Shown in pieces: positions 1-6,161 of a stretch of 10,390 nucleotides of DNA (the first letter of the stretch is position 1; every line of letters begins with the position of its first letter). The notes below the pieces were generated by a model that worked only from the letters and a program-made list of their open reading frames with translations, had not been told where the DNA came from and searched no databases. The position numbers and the translations under genes were made by a program. Origin of the DNA: Verrucomicrobiota bacterium (GTDB taxonomy: Bacteria > Verrucomicrobiota > Verrucomicrobiia > Opitutales > Opitutaceae); assembly GCA_030832235.1 (NCBI GenBank), contig JAURJO010000356.1:1-10390 (forward strand), in the 5' to 3' direction.

Positions 1-708
1 ACGCCTTCGTCGGTCGGCCTGCCCGAGATCCGCGGCGACGAGCGGCCGGTCCCCGCGCCCGGCCCGGAGGAGAAGGCCGAGCACAAGGCTTTCGTGCGGC
101 GCCAGGTGTTTGCCAACCCGTTCATCTGGTGGATCTCCCTCGCCAACTTCTTTGTCTACATCCTGCGGTTCGCGATCCTTGATTGGGGTCCGACGCTGCT
201 GAAGGAGATGAAGCATTTCCCCCTGCAGCAGACGGGGTGGATGGTCGCCGCCTTCGAGGTCTCCGGCATCGTCGGCATGCTGCTGGCCGGCTGGCTCACG
301 GACCGCGTGTTCGGCGGACGCGGTTCCCGCACGTGCGTGTTCTGCATGATTGGCGCGGGCGCGGCGCTCACGCTCTTCTGGCTCGGGGCCGCGACACCCA
401 CCGCGGCCACCGTGCTCCTGGCCATCGCCGGCTTCTTCATTTACGGCCCGCAGGCGCTGATCGGCATCACCGCCGCCAATCTCGCGACGAAGCGCGCCGC
501 CGCGACCGCCGCCGGCTTCACCGGACTCTTCGGTTACGCCAGCACCATCGTCTCCGGTTGGGGCCTCGGCCTGCTGGTGGAAAAGGCCGGCTGGCACGTC
601 GCCTTCGGGGCCCTGCTGGGGATCGGCGTGCTCGGCACGTTCATGTTCCTCCTCGCCTGGCGCGCCCCAGCCCACGGCTACAGCTCCGCGCATCCCTCAT
701 CCTCCTGA
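1..708 (+). CDS. glpT: Glycerol-3-phosphate transporter, GlpT family (MFS), C-terminal half; 5' end outside window
   Basis: This is the last 235 residues of an inner-membrane organophosphate:phosphate antiporter that brings G3P into the cytoplasm in exchange for phosphate. The reading frame is open from base 1, so the N-terminal half lies upstream; E. coli GlpT is about 450 residues. The visible part begins in the central cytoplasmic loop (TPSSVGLPEI, like the TP-x-S-x-GLP of GlpT) and then covers the second bundle of six membrane helices. Strong family matches are VYILRFAILDW (fragment residues 52-62), KHF, YGPQALIG and AAGFTGLFGY. The Arg of ILRF (fragment residue 56, codon 166-168) aligns with Arg269 of E. 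coli GlpT, one of the two phosphate-binding arginines. The tail is short and ends in a Ser-rich stretch. The stop at 706-708 directly abuts the next ATG. UhpT-type sugar-phosphate specificity is possible, but the GlpD downstream favours G3P. Confidence 0.93.
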   Translation, partial: TPSSVGLPEIRGDERPVPAPGPEEKAEHKAFVRRQVFANPFIWWISLANFFVYILRFAILDWGPTLLKEMKHFPLQQTGWMVAAFEVSGIVGMLLAGWLTDRVFGGRGSRTCVFCMIGAGAALTLFWLGAATPTAATVLLAIAGFFIYGPQALIGITAANLATKRAAATAAGFTGLFGYASTIVSGWGLGLLVEKAGWHVAFGALLGIGVLGTFMFLLAWRAPAHGYSSAHPSSS

Positions 709-1569
709 ATGAACGCCTGCAAAAAACCTGGCCCGGACATCCGTCCGGAGAACTGGACTCGCCTCCGCGCCATCCGCCATCTCGCGCTCGACATGGACGG
801 CACCATCTATCGCGGCGGCACACTCTTCCCGTTCACCCGCGGGTTCCTTCAACGGATGCGTGGTCTCGGCATCGGCTACACCTTCCTCACCAACAACCCG
901 TCGAAGAGCTCCGCCGACTATCTCGCCCACCTCAATCGGCTCGGTATCTCCGCTGGCCCCGACGAACTCTACACCTCCGCCCAAGCCACCATCGACTGGC
1001 TGCGGAGTAACCGACCGGAAGCCCGACGGCTCTTCATCCTCGGCACCGCCAGCATGCAGGGGCAGTTCACCGCCGCGGGCTTCGCGCTCACAACTGACGA
1101 TCCCGCCGATACTCCCGACGCCGTCGTCGTCGGCTTTGATCTCACGCTCACCTACGCGCGCCTCTGCCGCGCGGCTTGGTGGATTCAAAAGGGGATCTTC
1201 TGCGTGGCAACCAACCCCGACTTCGTCTGCCCGACGGACCAGCCCACGGTACTTGTCGACTGCGGCGCACTCTGCGCGATGTTCCAGGCCGCCACCGGGC
1301 GCGCTCCCGACCGTGTCTTCGGCAAACCCGATCCGTCGATGCTCGACGGCATCCGCGCCCGCCACGGGCTCACCGCCGCCGAGATCGCGATGGTCGGCGA
1401 CCGACTTTACACGGACGTGTTGATGGCCCGCCGCGCCGGAGCGCTCGGCGTGCTCGTCCTCACTGGCGAAGCCACGGCCGAGGATGCCGCGCGCTCCTCC
1501 GAACCGCCCGATCTCACGCTGCCGAGCCTCGTGGAACTAGGCGACCTCTTGGCCGCTTCCCGTTCATGA
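709..1569 (+). CDS. HAD-superfamily phosphatase, class IIA (NagD / phosphoglycolate phosphatase-like)
   Basis: A 286-residue cytoplasmic phosphatase with all four HAD motifs. Motif I is DMDGT (residues 28-32; Asp28 nucleophile, Asp30 acid/base). Motif II is TNN (61-63), typical of the IIA subclass. Motif III is GKPDP (205-209, Lys206). Motif IV is GDRLYTD (230-236, Asp231 and Asp236 for Mg2+). The C2-type cap domain lies between motifs II and III, and VATNPD (166-171) is typical of the family. Known members dephosphorylate 2-phosphoglycolate, glycerol-3-phosphate, nucleoside monophosphates or sugar phosphates, and sequence alone does not decide between them. Its ATG follows the glpT stop with no gap, and its TGA overlaps the glpD ATG by four bases. 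G3P or a related glycerol phosphate is therefore the substrate I favour, by inference. No Shine-Dalgarno sequence precedes the ATG, which fits translational coupling to glpT. Confidence 0.9.
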   Translation: MNACKKPGPDIRPENWTRLRAIRHLALDMDGTIYRGGTLFPFTRGFLQRMRGLGIGYTFLTNNPSKSSADYLAHLNRLGISAGPDELYTSAQATIDWLRSNRPEARRLFILGTASMQGQFTAAGFALTTDDPADTPDAVVVGFDLTLTYARLCRAAWWIQKGIFCVATNPDFVCPTDQPTVLVDCGALCAMFQAATGRAPDRVFGKPDPSMLDGIRARHGLTAAEIAMVGDRLYTDVLMARRAGALGVLVLTGEATAEDAARSSEPPDLTLPSLVELGDLLAASRS

Positions 1570-2975
1570 TCAGGTTGCGTTCCTCCGTACTCCATAATCT
1601 CACGGCCGCTCCCCTCGACATCCTTGTCGTGGGCGGCGGTATCGTCGGCGCCGGCGTGGCGCGTGATGCCGCCTTGCGCGGCCTGCGCACCGGCCTGGTC
1701 GAGCAACACGACTTCGCCGAAGGCACCAGCAGCCGTTCCACGCGTCTCCTGCACGGCGGCCTGCGCTACCTCGCGCAAGGGCACATCGGTCTCGTGCGCG
1801 AGGCGAGCATCGAGAAGAAAACCATCCATCGCATCGCGCCGCACCTCGCGCAGCCCCTCGGGTTCATTTTCCCGGCCTTCGCCGGCCAGGGAAATCCGCT
1901 CTGGCAGCTCCGGATCGGGGTGAAACTCTACGATCTCCTGTGCGGCGGCGGAAACTTCGAGCCCTCGCGCGGGCTCTCGCTCGTCGAGACCCGGGAACTC
2001 CTGCCCTCGCTCCGCCCCGAGGGCCTGCGCGGCGCCGTGCGGTATTTCGACGCGCTCACCAACGACGCCCGCCTCGTCATCGACACACTGCGCTCCGCCT
2101 CCCGCGCCGGCGGCGCGGTGCTGAACTACGCGCGCTTTGAGGCGGCCCGCCGCGACGGGAGCGAATGGCGCACGACGGTGCGCGACGTGCTCACCGGCGC
2201 CACCCACGACGTGCGGGCCCGCGCCATCGTCAACGCCACCGGCCCGTGGTCCGACGGCCTGCCGCACAGCGCCGTGAAGCTGCGACTCACCAAGGGCATC
2301 CACCTCGTCGTCGACCACGCGCGCCTGCCCGTGCCCGACGCCGTCGTCGTCACCGAGGGCAAACGGATCCTGTTCGCCATCCCGTGGGCCGGCCGCGTCG
2401 TGCTCGGGACGACGGACACCGATTACCGCGGCCGCCCCGAGGATGTCGCGGTGGAACCGGCGGACGCCGCGTACGTGCTGCGCACGGTCAACACGTGGTT
2501 CCCGGGAGCCGCGTTGCAGGAGTCCGACGTCATCAGCAGCTGGGCGGGCCTGCGTCCGCTGGTGGCGAAGCCCGACGGGACACCCTCCGACATTTCGCGT
2601 GCCCACGAGATTCGCCGCCCCGAGGCGGGCTGGTGGGACATCACGGGCGGAAAACTCACCACCTACCGGCTGATGGCCCAACAAGCGGTGGACCAAGTGG
2701 CCAGCGAACTCGGCGCCGCGGTGCCGCCGAGCCGGACCGCGCAGGAACCACTGCTCCCGGCCGCCGAAGTCACGCCGTACAGCGGCGTGGCGCCCGCGCC
2801 GTTCACGCGCGAGGCGGTGCGGCATTATGTGGAGAACGAATGGGCGGTGCGGCCCGACGACGTGCTCGTTCGCCGCAGCGGCTGGACATACCACGACGGA
2901 CCCGACCTCGCGCGCCGGGAGCAGGTCACCCGCTGGATGACGGAAGCGGGATCGAAAAGAACAGGAGATAATTGA
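1566..2975 (+). CDS. glpD: FAD-dependent glycerol-3-phosphate dehydrogenase (aerobic type)
   Basis: Oxidises sn-glycerol-3-phosphate to dihydroxyacetone phosphate and passes electrons through FAD to the respiratory quinone pool; it is a peripheral inner-membrane enzyme. The 469-residue product starts at the ATG overlapping the upstream stop (ATGA). The frame is open further upstream to 1176, but that part lies inside the phosphatase gene in another frame. The N-terminal dinucleotide-binding motif is VGGGIVGAG (about 22-30), followed by the GlpD signature GTSSRSTRLLHGGLRYL (53-69). FDALTNDARL, the substrate-domain LGTTDTDY and ITGGKLTTYR (359-368) complete the DAO fold. A C-terminal helical domain of about 100 residues follows, including VRHYVENEW and DDVLVRR. 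It is somewhat shorter than E. coli GlpD (501 residues), with a trimmed tail, but no key motif is missing. With the transporter and phosphatase it forms a glycerol-phosphate utilisation operon. Confidence 0.95.
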   Translation: MIRLRSSVLHNLTAAPLDILVVGGGIVGAGVARDAALRGLRTGLVEQHDFAEGTSSRSTRLLHGGLRYLAQGHIGLVREASIEKKTIHRIAPHLAQPLGFIFPAFAGQGNPLWQLRIGVKLYDLLCGGGNFEPSRGLSLVETRELLPSLRPEGLRGAVRYFDALTNDARLVIDTLRSASRAGGAVLNYARFEAARRDGSEWRTTVRDVLTGATHDVRARAIVNATGPWSDGLPHSAVKLRLTKGIHLVVDHARLPVPDAVVVTEGKRILFAIPWAGRVVLGTTDTDYRGRPEDVAVEPADAAYVLRTVNTWFPGAALQESDVISSWAGLRPLVAKPDGTPSDISRAHEIRRPEAGWWDITGGKLTTYRLMAQQAVDQVASELGAAVPPSRTAQEPLLPAAEVTPYSGVAPAPFTREAVRHYVENEWAVRPDDVLVRRSGWTYHDGPDLARREQVTRWMTEAGSKRTGDN

Positions 2976-3067
2976 GGTAACGGAGGAGGCTGATCCGAGC
3001 TGGGAAATCCGCCGTTCGAGTTCGCTGCGTTTGGAACAGCCCTCTGACGGCGAACTCACGTAATCAT

Positions 3068-3086
3068 CCGAGGCAAACGGCCTCGG
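3068..3086. other. Small hairpin between convergent genes
   Basis: A perfect 7-bp inverted repeat, CCGAGGC (3068-3074) and GCCTCGG (3080-3086), with a 5-base loop AAACG. It sits about 90 bases after the glpD stop, in the 238-base spacer (2976-3213) where glpD and the minus-strand carrier gene converge. No run of T follows on either strand, so it is not a standard intrinsic terminator. It may mark the 3' end of one or both transcripts, or be chance in GC-rich DNA. Confidence 0.35.
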
Positions 3087-3098
3087 CTACATCGGCGG

Positions 3099-3167
3099 TT
3101 CCGTGGCTTGTGTGAATTCCGTGGGCACCCGGAGCAGTTTCGTGAATTTGGAGTGTTTCGTGGTCAT
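3099..3167. repeat. Degenerate TTC(C)GTG-type short repeat cluster
   Basis: Four related words occur in 69 bases: TTCCGTGG at 3099, TTCCGTGG at 3117, TTCGTGAA at 3139 and TTCGTGGT at 3157, giving a start-to-start spacing of 18, 22 and 18 bases. GTGTGAA and TTGGAGTGT fragments lie between them. The stretch is richer in T and G than the surrounding genes and lies wholly in the spacer between convergent genes. It has no conserved long unit and no unique spacers of constant length, so it is not a CRISPR array. It may be one copy of a genome-wide intergenic repeat; other copies would be needed to confirm this. Confidence 0.4.
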
Positions 3168-3213
3168 CCCTGTTGCGCCCGCTGTGAACCACTTTCCGCT
3201 TCTCTGTCGCGGC

Positions 3214-4218
3214 TCAGCCGCCGATCCAGCCGAGGCCGGCGCGCAGCCAGAGCGGTATGGTGAGGATGCCGAAGGCGGTGGTGCCAACGACGATCTGCAC
3301 CGCGGTACGAGGGTGTCCGCCGTAGAGCCGCGCCAGGATGACGGGCATCATCGCGGACGGCATGGCGGCCTGCACGACGAGCACACGCTTGAGCTCGATC
3401 GAGCATGGCAGCACCAGGGCGAGACCGATGATCGCCAGGGGCAACACGGCCAGCCGCAGCGCACCGGCGGCGAACGAGACGCGGGCGTCGAACAGCTCGC
3501 GCGGCGAAGACAAGTGCCCCGCGAGACTCACGCCGGTCATCACGAGCCCGAGCGGGATGCCGCACAGCGCGAGCGCGTGCATCGTATCGAGCAACACCTT
3601 CGGGAGGTGCGGGAACACTCCGGCGAGATTGCAGCCGACGGCGACCACCAGCGTGACGAGTACGGGACTCATCAGCTTCCGCCAGCCGTCGCGCAGCGAT
3701 TGTCCGCTCAGCACCAGCAGACCGACGGTCCAGATCGCGGCCTCGACCCCGACATTGTGCACGAGGAGTAGCCCGCGGCTTTGCGGTCCCCAGATCGCCT
3801 CCATGATCGGGAGCGGCAGGAAGCCGTAGTTGGCGATGCCGGCCGTGAGCGCGAAGGTGCGCAGGCCGGTGCCGACCTGCAGCCCGATCGCACGGGCCAC
3901 CGCGCGGCAGAACAGGATGCCCGCGGCCGTGACACTGAAGCCCAGGAGCGGCGGCAGCAGGAGATTCCCGGGCGTGCGCAGCGCCGCGTTGCCCGCCACC
4001 GCCTCGAACGTGAGGCAGGGGTAGCAAACGTTGACCGTGAACCGGATGAGACTCGTCTCCGCATCACCCTCGATCCAATGCACCCGCCGGACGGCGACGC
4101 CCACACCGATCAGCAGGAAGACCGGCAGGACCAGGAACAGCAGTTGGACGTAGGTGGGAATAGAATGAACCCAATGAGCCGCGGAGGCGACGCGTTCAAG
4201 CAGGAGCTGGATCCCCAA
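3214..4218 (-). CDS. AEC-family (auxin efflux carrier / Mem_trans) membrane transporter
   Basis: An inner-membrane secondary carrier of the AEC family, whose bacterial members include malate and other organic-acid permeases; the substrate cannot be told here. About ten hydrophobic helices are visible in two similar halves. The first is YVQLLFLVLPVFLLIGVG, where AEC proteins usually begin. Family features are the crossover-type ANYGFLPLP in the first half, HNVGVEAAIWTVG, and the C-terminal PSAMMPVILARLYGG. The start is uncertain. There is no ATG before the first helix. Candidate starts are TTG at 4218 (used here, 334 residues), GTG at 4251 (345 residues), TTG at 4335, or a rare ATT at 4161 exactly at the expected N-terminus. 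All but the last overlap the end of the upstream flavoprotein gene (stop at 4196-4198), so the two genes are probably co-transcribed and coupled. The stop codon lies inside a 13-base near-palindrome at 3209-3221. Confidence 0.87.
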   Translation of the reverse strand: MGIQLLLERVASAAHWVHSIPTYVQLLFLVLPVFLLIGVGVAVRRVHWIEGDAETSLIRFTVNVCYPCLTFEAVAGNAALRTPGNLLLPPLLGFSVTAAGILFCRAVARAIGLQVGTGLRTFALTAGIANYGFLPLPIMEAIWGPQSRGLLLVHNVGVEAAIWTVGLLVLSGQSLRDGWRKLMSPVLVTLVVAVGCNLAGVFPHLPKVLLDTMHALALCGIPLGLVMTGVSLAGHLSSPRELFDARVSFAAGALRLAVLPLAIIGLALVLPCSIELKRVLVVQAAMPSAMMPVILARLYGGHPRTAVQIVVGTTAFGILTIPLWLRAGLGWIGG

Positions 4219-5467
4219 CCGGAGCGATTTCCGCGCCCGCGGCCATCGCACGACCGGCGATCCAGCCCGTGGTCCACGCGGCCTGGAAGTTGAAGCCGCC
4301 GGTGACGCCGTCGATGTCGAGAACCTCGCCCGCAAAATGCAGCCCGGGCCGCAGGCGGCTCTCCATCGTGCGGAAGTCGACTTCGCTCAGGCGTACGCCG
4401 CCGCACGTCACGAACTCGTCCTTGAACAGGCTCTTGCCCTCGACCTTGAAGTCCGCGGCGGAGATCTGGCCGGCCAGAGCCGCAAGCGCGGCGTTGCCCA
4501 CCGAGGTCCACGTCGCCGTCGCCGCGATACCCGCCGCCGCGACCAGCCGCTCCCACAGGCGCAGCGGAAGTCCAATCGGACACCAGGTGGTGAGCTGCTT
4601 GCGCGGGTTGGCCGCCCGCGCGGCCGATAACTCGCGGACGACTTCCTCACGGGAGCGACCCGGAGCAAAATTAATCCGCACGGTGAACTGGTAATTCCGC
4701 GAAGCCAGATCCCGCGCTCCCCACGCGGAGAGCTTCAGAATCACCGGACCGCTCAGGCCCCAGTGGGTGATGAGCATGGGGCCGCGCTCGGCGAGTTTCG
4801 TGCCGGGGACAGTCGCGGCGGCATCGGTCACGCTCAGGCCGGAGAGTCCGACCAGCCGAGGATCGTCGCTGTGGAAGGTGAACAGCGACGGCACCAGCGG
4901 TTCAATCGTGTGGCCGAAGGACTCCGCGATCGTGAAACCCGCCGAGGAACGGTTGCCGCCCGTCGCCAGCAGCAGCCGCTCGCAACGCACCTCGGAGCCG
5001 TCCGTAAGCGTGAGCCAGAACGAACCGGGACCCGCCGTCTCCGCACGGCGCAGTCCGCTGGTCGTCCGCACCCGCACGCCCGCCGCCTCCGCGGCGCGCT
5101 GGAGACAGTCGACGATCGTGCCGGAGTCGTCGGTGACAGGAAACATGCGCCCGTCCTCCTCGACCTTCGTCTCGACACCGCGCGCCGCGAACCACGCCAC
5201 CGTGTCGCGCGGCTGCCAGCGGTGAAAGGCTCCGAGCAGCTCGCGACCGCCGCGCGGGTAGCGCCGCACGAGTTCGCGCGGGTCGAAACAGGCGTGGGTG
5301 ACGTTGCAACGGCCGCCGCCGGAGACACGCACCTTGGCCAGCGGATGCGCGGTCGCCTCGTGCAACGTGACCTCGCCCGCGGGGCCGAGCGCTTCCGCGC
5401 AGGCGATCGCCGCGAAAAAGCCGGCGGCTCCCCCGCCGGCGATCACTACCCGCCGCTTTTCCTGCAT
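4196..5467 (-). CDS. HI0933/YhiN (BaiN-like) family FAD-dependent oxidoreductase
   Basis: A 423-residue cytoplasmic flavoprotein of the HI0933 family (Rossmann-fold NAD(P)/FAD-dependent oxidoreductases; members include E. coli YhiN and the clostridial bile-acid enzyme BaiN). The start at ATG 5467 gives the dinucleotide-binding motif VVIAGGGAAG (7-16) at the usual distance. The family signature KVRVSGGGRCNVT (45-57) follows, then ATGGNRSS, the insert-domain GLSGPVIL, FVTCGGVRLSEVDFRTMES, and the C-terminal FAD-binding GEVLDIDGVTGGFNFQAAW (380-398). Length and order match the family, so it looks intact. The physiological reaction of most members is unknown; a bile-acid role should not be inferred. 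It lies 64 bases downstream of the terminator of the preceding minus-strand gene, so it probably has its own promoter in 5468-5531, although I see no convincing -35/-10 pair. No Shine-Dalgarno motif is visible. The AEC carrier gene follows with overlap. Confidence 0.93.
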   Translation of the reverse strand: MQEKRRVVIAGGGAAGFFAAIACAEALGPAGEVTLHEATAHPLAKVRVSGGGRCNVTHACFDPRELVRRYPRGGRELLGAFHRWQPRDTVAWFAARGVETKVEEDGRMFPVTDDSGTIVDCLQRAAEAAGVRVRTTSGLRRAETAGPGSFWLTLTDGSEVRCERLLLATGGNRSSAGFTIAESFGHTIEPLVPSLFTFHSDDPRLVGLSGLSVTDAAATVPGTKLAERGPMLITHWGLSGPVILKLSAWGARDLASRNYQFTVRINFAPGRSREEVVRELSAARAANPRKQLTTWCPIGLPLRLWERLVAAAGIAATATWTSVGNAALAALAGQISAADFKVEGKSLFKDEFVTCGGVRLSEVDFRTMESRLRPGLHFAGEVLDIDGVTGGFNFQAAWTTGWIAGRAMAAGAEIAPVGDPAPA

Positions 5468-5531
5468 GGCGCGACGTTGCCGGCCCGGACCCGCGTGGAA
5501 AGGGCAATTTCAGTCCGCGCCACGTGAATAC

Positions 5532-5567
5532 AAAAAAGGCCGCCGCGGGCTGCGATCCGCGGCGGCC
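5532..5567 (-). terminator. Rho-independent terminator of the LTxxQ-protein gene
   Basis: A perfect 11-bp stem, GGCCGCCGCGG (5538-5548) and CCGCGGCGGCC (5557-5567), with an 8-base loop. On the minus strand it is followed at once by six T (A at 5532-5537 on plus). It sits 35 bases after the stop of the minus-strand gene at 5603-6028. On the plus strand the A-tract precedes the stem, so it works in one direction only. It separates the small exported-protein gene from the flavoprotein gene. Confidence 0.9.
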
Positions 5568-5602
5568 AACTAACACCAACCCCTGACAAATTCAGCGGCG
5601 GC

Positions 5603-6028
5603 TCAGTTGCCGCCTTTTTTGCGACCGCCGCCTCCGCCGGGACCGCCGGGGCCGCCACGACCCTGGCCCATCTGGGCCATCATCTCGTCGTACTTCTTCT
5701 GCTGCTCCTCCGTGAGCACCGCACGGACCGCGCGGCCGGACTCGCGCATCAATTCCATCCCCTTTTCACGACGCTCGTCGTCGGAAAGGCCCTGCATCTT
5801 CTCGGAAGTCTTGGCGTAGATGTCCTTGATCTTCGTCTTCTGGTCGTCGGTGAGCTTGCCCACCGCCTCCTCGAGCCGCTCGATGCGCTGCTCGGCGCTC
5901 ATCATGCCGCGACCACCGCCGCCGCCACCGGGGCCGCGGCCTTTCTTGGCGTCCTGGGCGTTGAGGAGGGGAAGCGCGGCGACCGTGCCGAGCGCGAGGA
6001 GACGGAGGAGGAGCGAGCGGGTTTTCAT
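5603..6028 (-). CDS. Small exported LTxxQ-motif protein (Spy/CpxP/ZraP-like), Gly-rich ends
   Basis: A 141-residue product with a clear signal peptide: basic MKTR, a leucine/alanine-rich core, and probable cleavage after LLNA at residue 24. The mature part is a charged helical segment of about 80 residues with two LTxxQ motifs, LTDDQ (59-63) and LTEEQ (105-109), spaced as in the Spy/CpxP family of periplasmic chaperones and metal-stress sensors. Both flanks are glycine-rich and low in complexity: PGGGGGGRG after the signal peptide and a GRGGPGGPGGGGG tail ending in RKKGGN. Methionines are frequent (MM at 42-43, MELM at 91-94, MMAQM at 116-120), so metal binding is conceivable but untested. 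The ATG at 6028 is the only start that gives the signal peptide. No Shine-Dalgarno motif precedes it. Spacers of 133 bases upstream and a strong terminator downstream suggest a single-gene transcript. LTxxQ assignment is fairly sure; the role is not. Confidence 0.82.
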   Translation of the reverse strand: MKTRSLLLRLLALGTVAALPLLNAQDAKKGRGPGGGGGGRGMMSAEQRIERLEEAVGKLTDDQKTKIKDIYAKTSEKMQGLSDDERREKGMELMRESGRAVRAVLTEEQQKKYDEMMAQMGQGRGGPGGPGGGGGRKKGGN

Positions 6029-6161
6029 GGCGGGGAAAAGCGGGGGTTAAATGCGGCGTGCCTCAGCGGGGGCCGTTGAAGCGCACCGCCGGCAAGACGG
6101 GAGGTCCCGGAAAGAGTTGCGGGTTTTTTCGAAAATTTTCCGGAAGCGCGCTCTGCCGCGA

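Noticed and set aside
1176..1565. Upstream extension of the glpD frame
   Set aside because: It lies in the phosphatase gene in another frame and gives Arg-rich nonsense. The ATG at 1566 starts just before the FAD-binding motif.
1407..3059. Long open frame of 550 codons antisense to glpD
   Set aside because: It mirrors the GC-rich codon pattern of glpD, has no recognisable domain and is low-complexity Arg/Gly/Ala; glpD on the plus strand has all its family motifs.
3099..3167. TTCGTG cluster as a CRISPR array
   Set aside because: Repeat words are only 6-8 bases, imperfect and 18-22 bases apart, with no long repeat or spacer structure and no cas genes.
3209..3221. 13-base palindrome GCGGCT-C-AGCCGC at the AEC stop as a terminator
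   Set aside because: The loop would be too small, at best a 5-bp stem with a 3-base loop, and no T-run follows on the minus strand.
3103..3771. Plus-strand frame of 222 codons opposite the AEC carrier
   Set aside because: A shadow: the minus-strand frame encodes transmembrane helices with AEC motifs, while this one is Arg/Gln/His-rich without a domain.
5468..5531. Promoter of the flavoprotein gene from TTGTAT plus 17 bases plus AAATTG on the minus strand
   Set aside because: The -10 candidate matches the consensus poorly; not strong enough to list.
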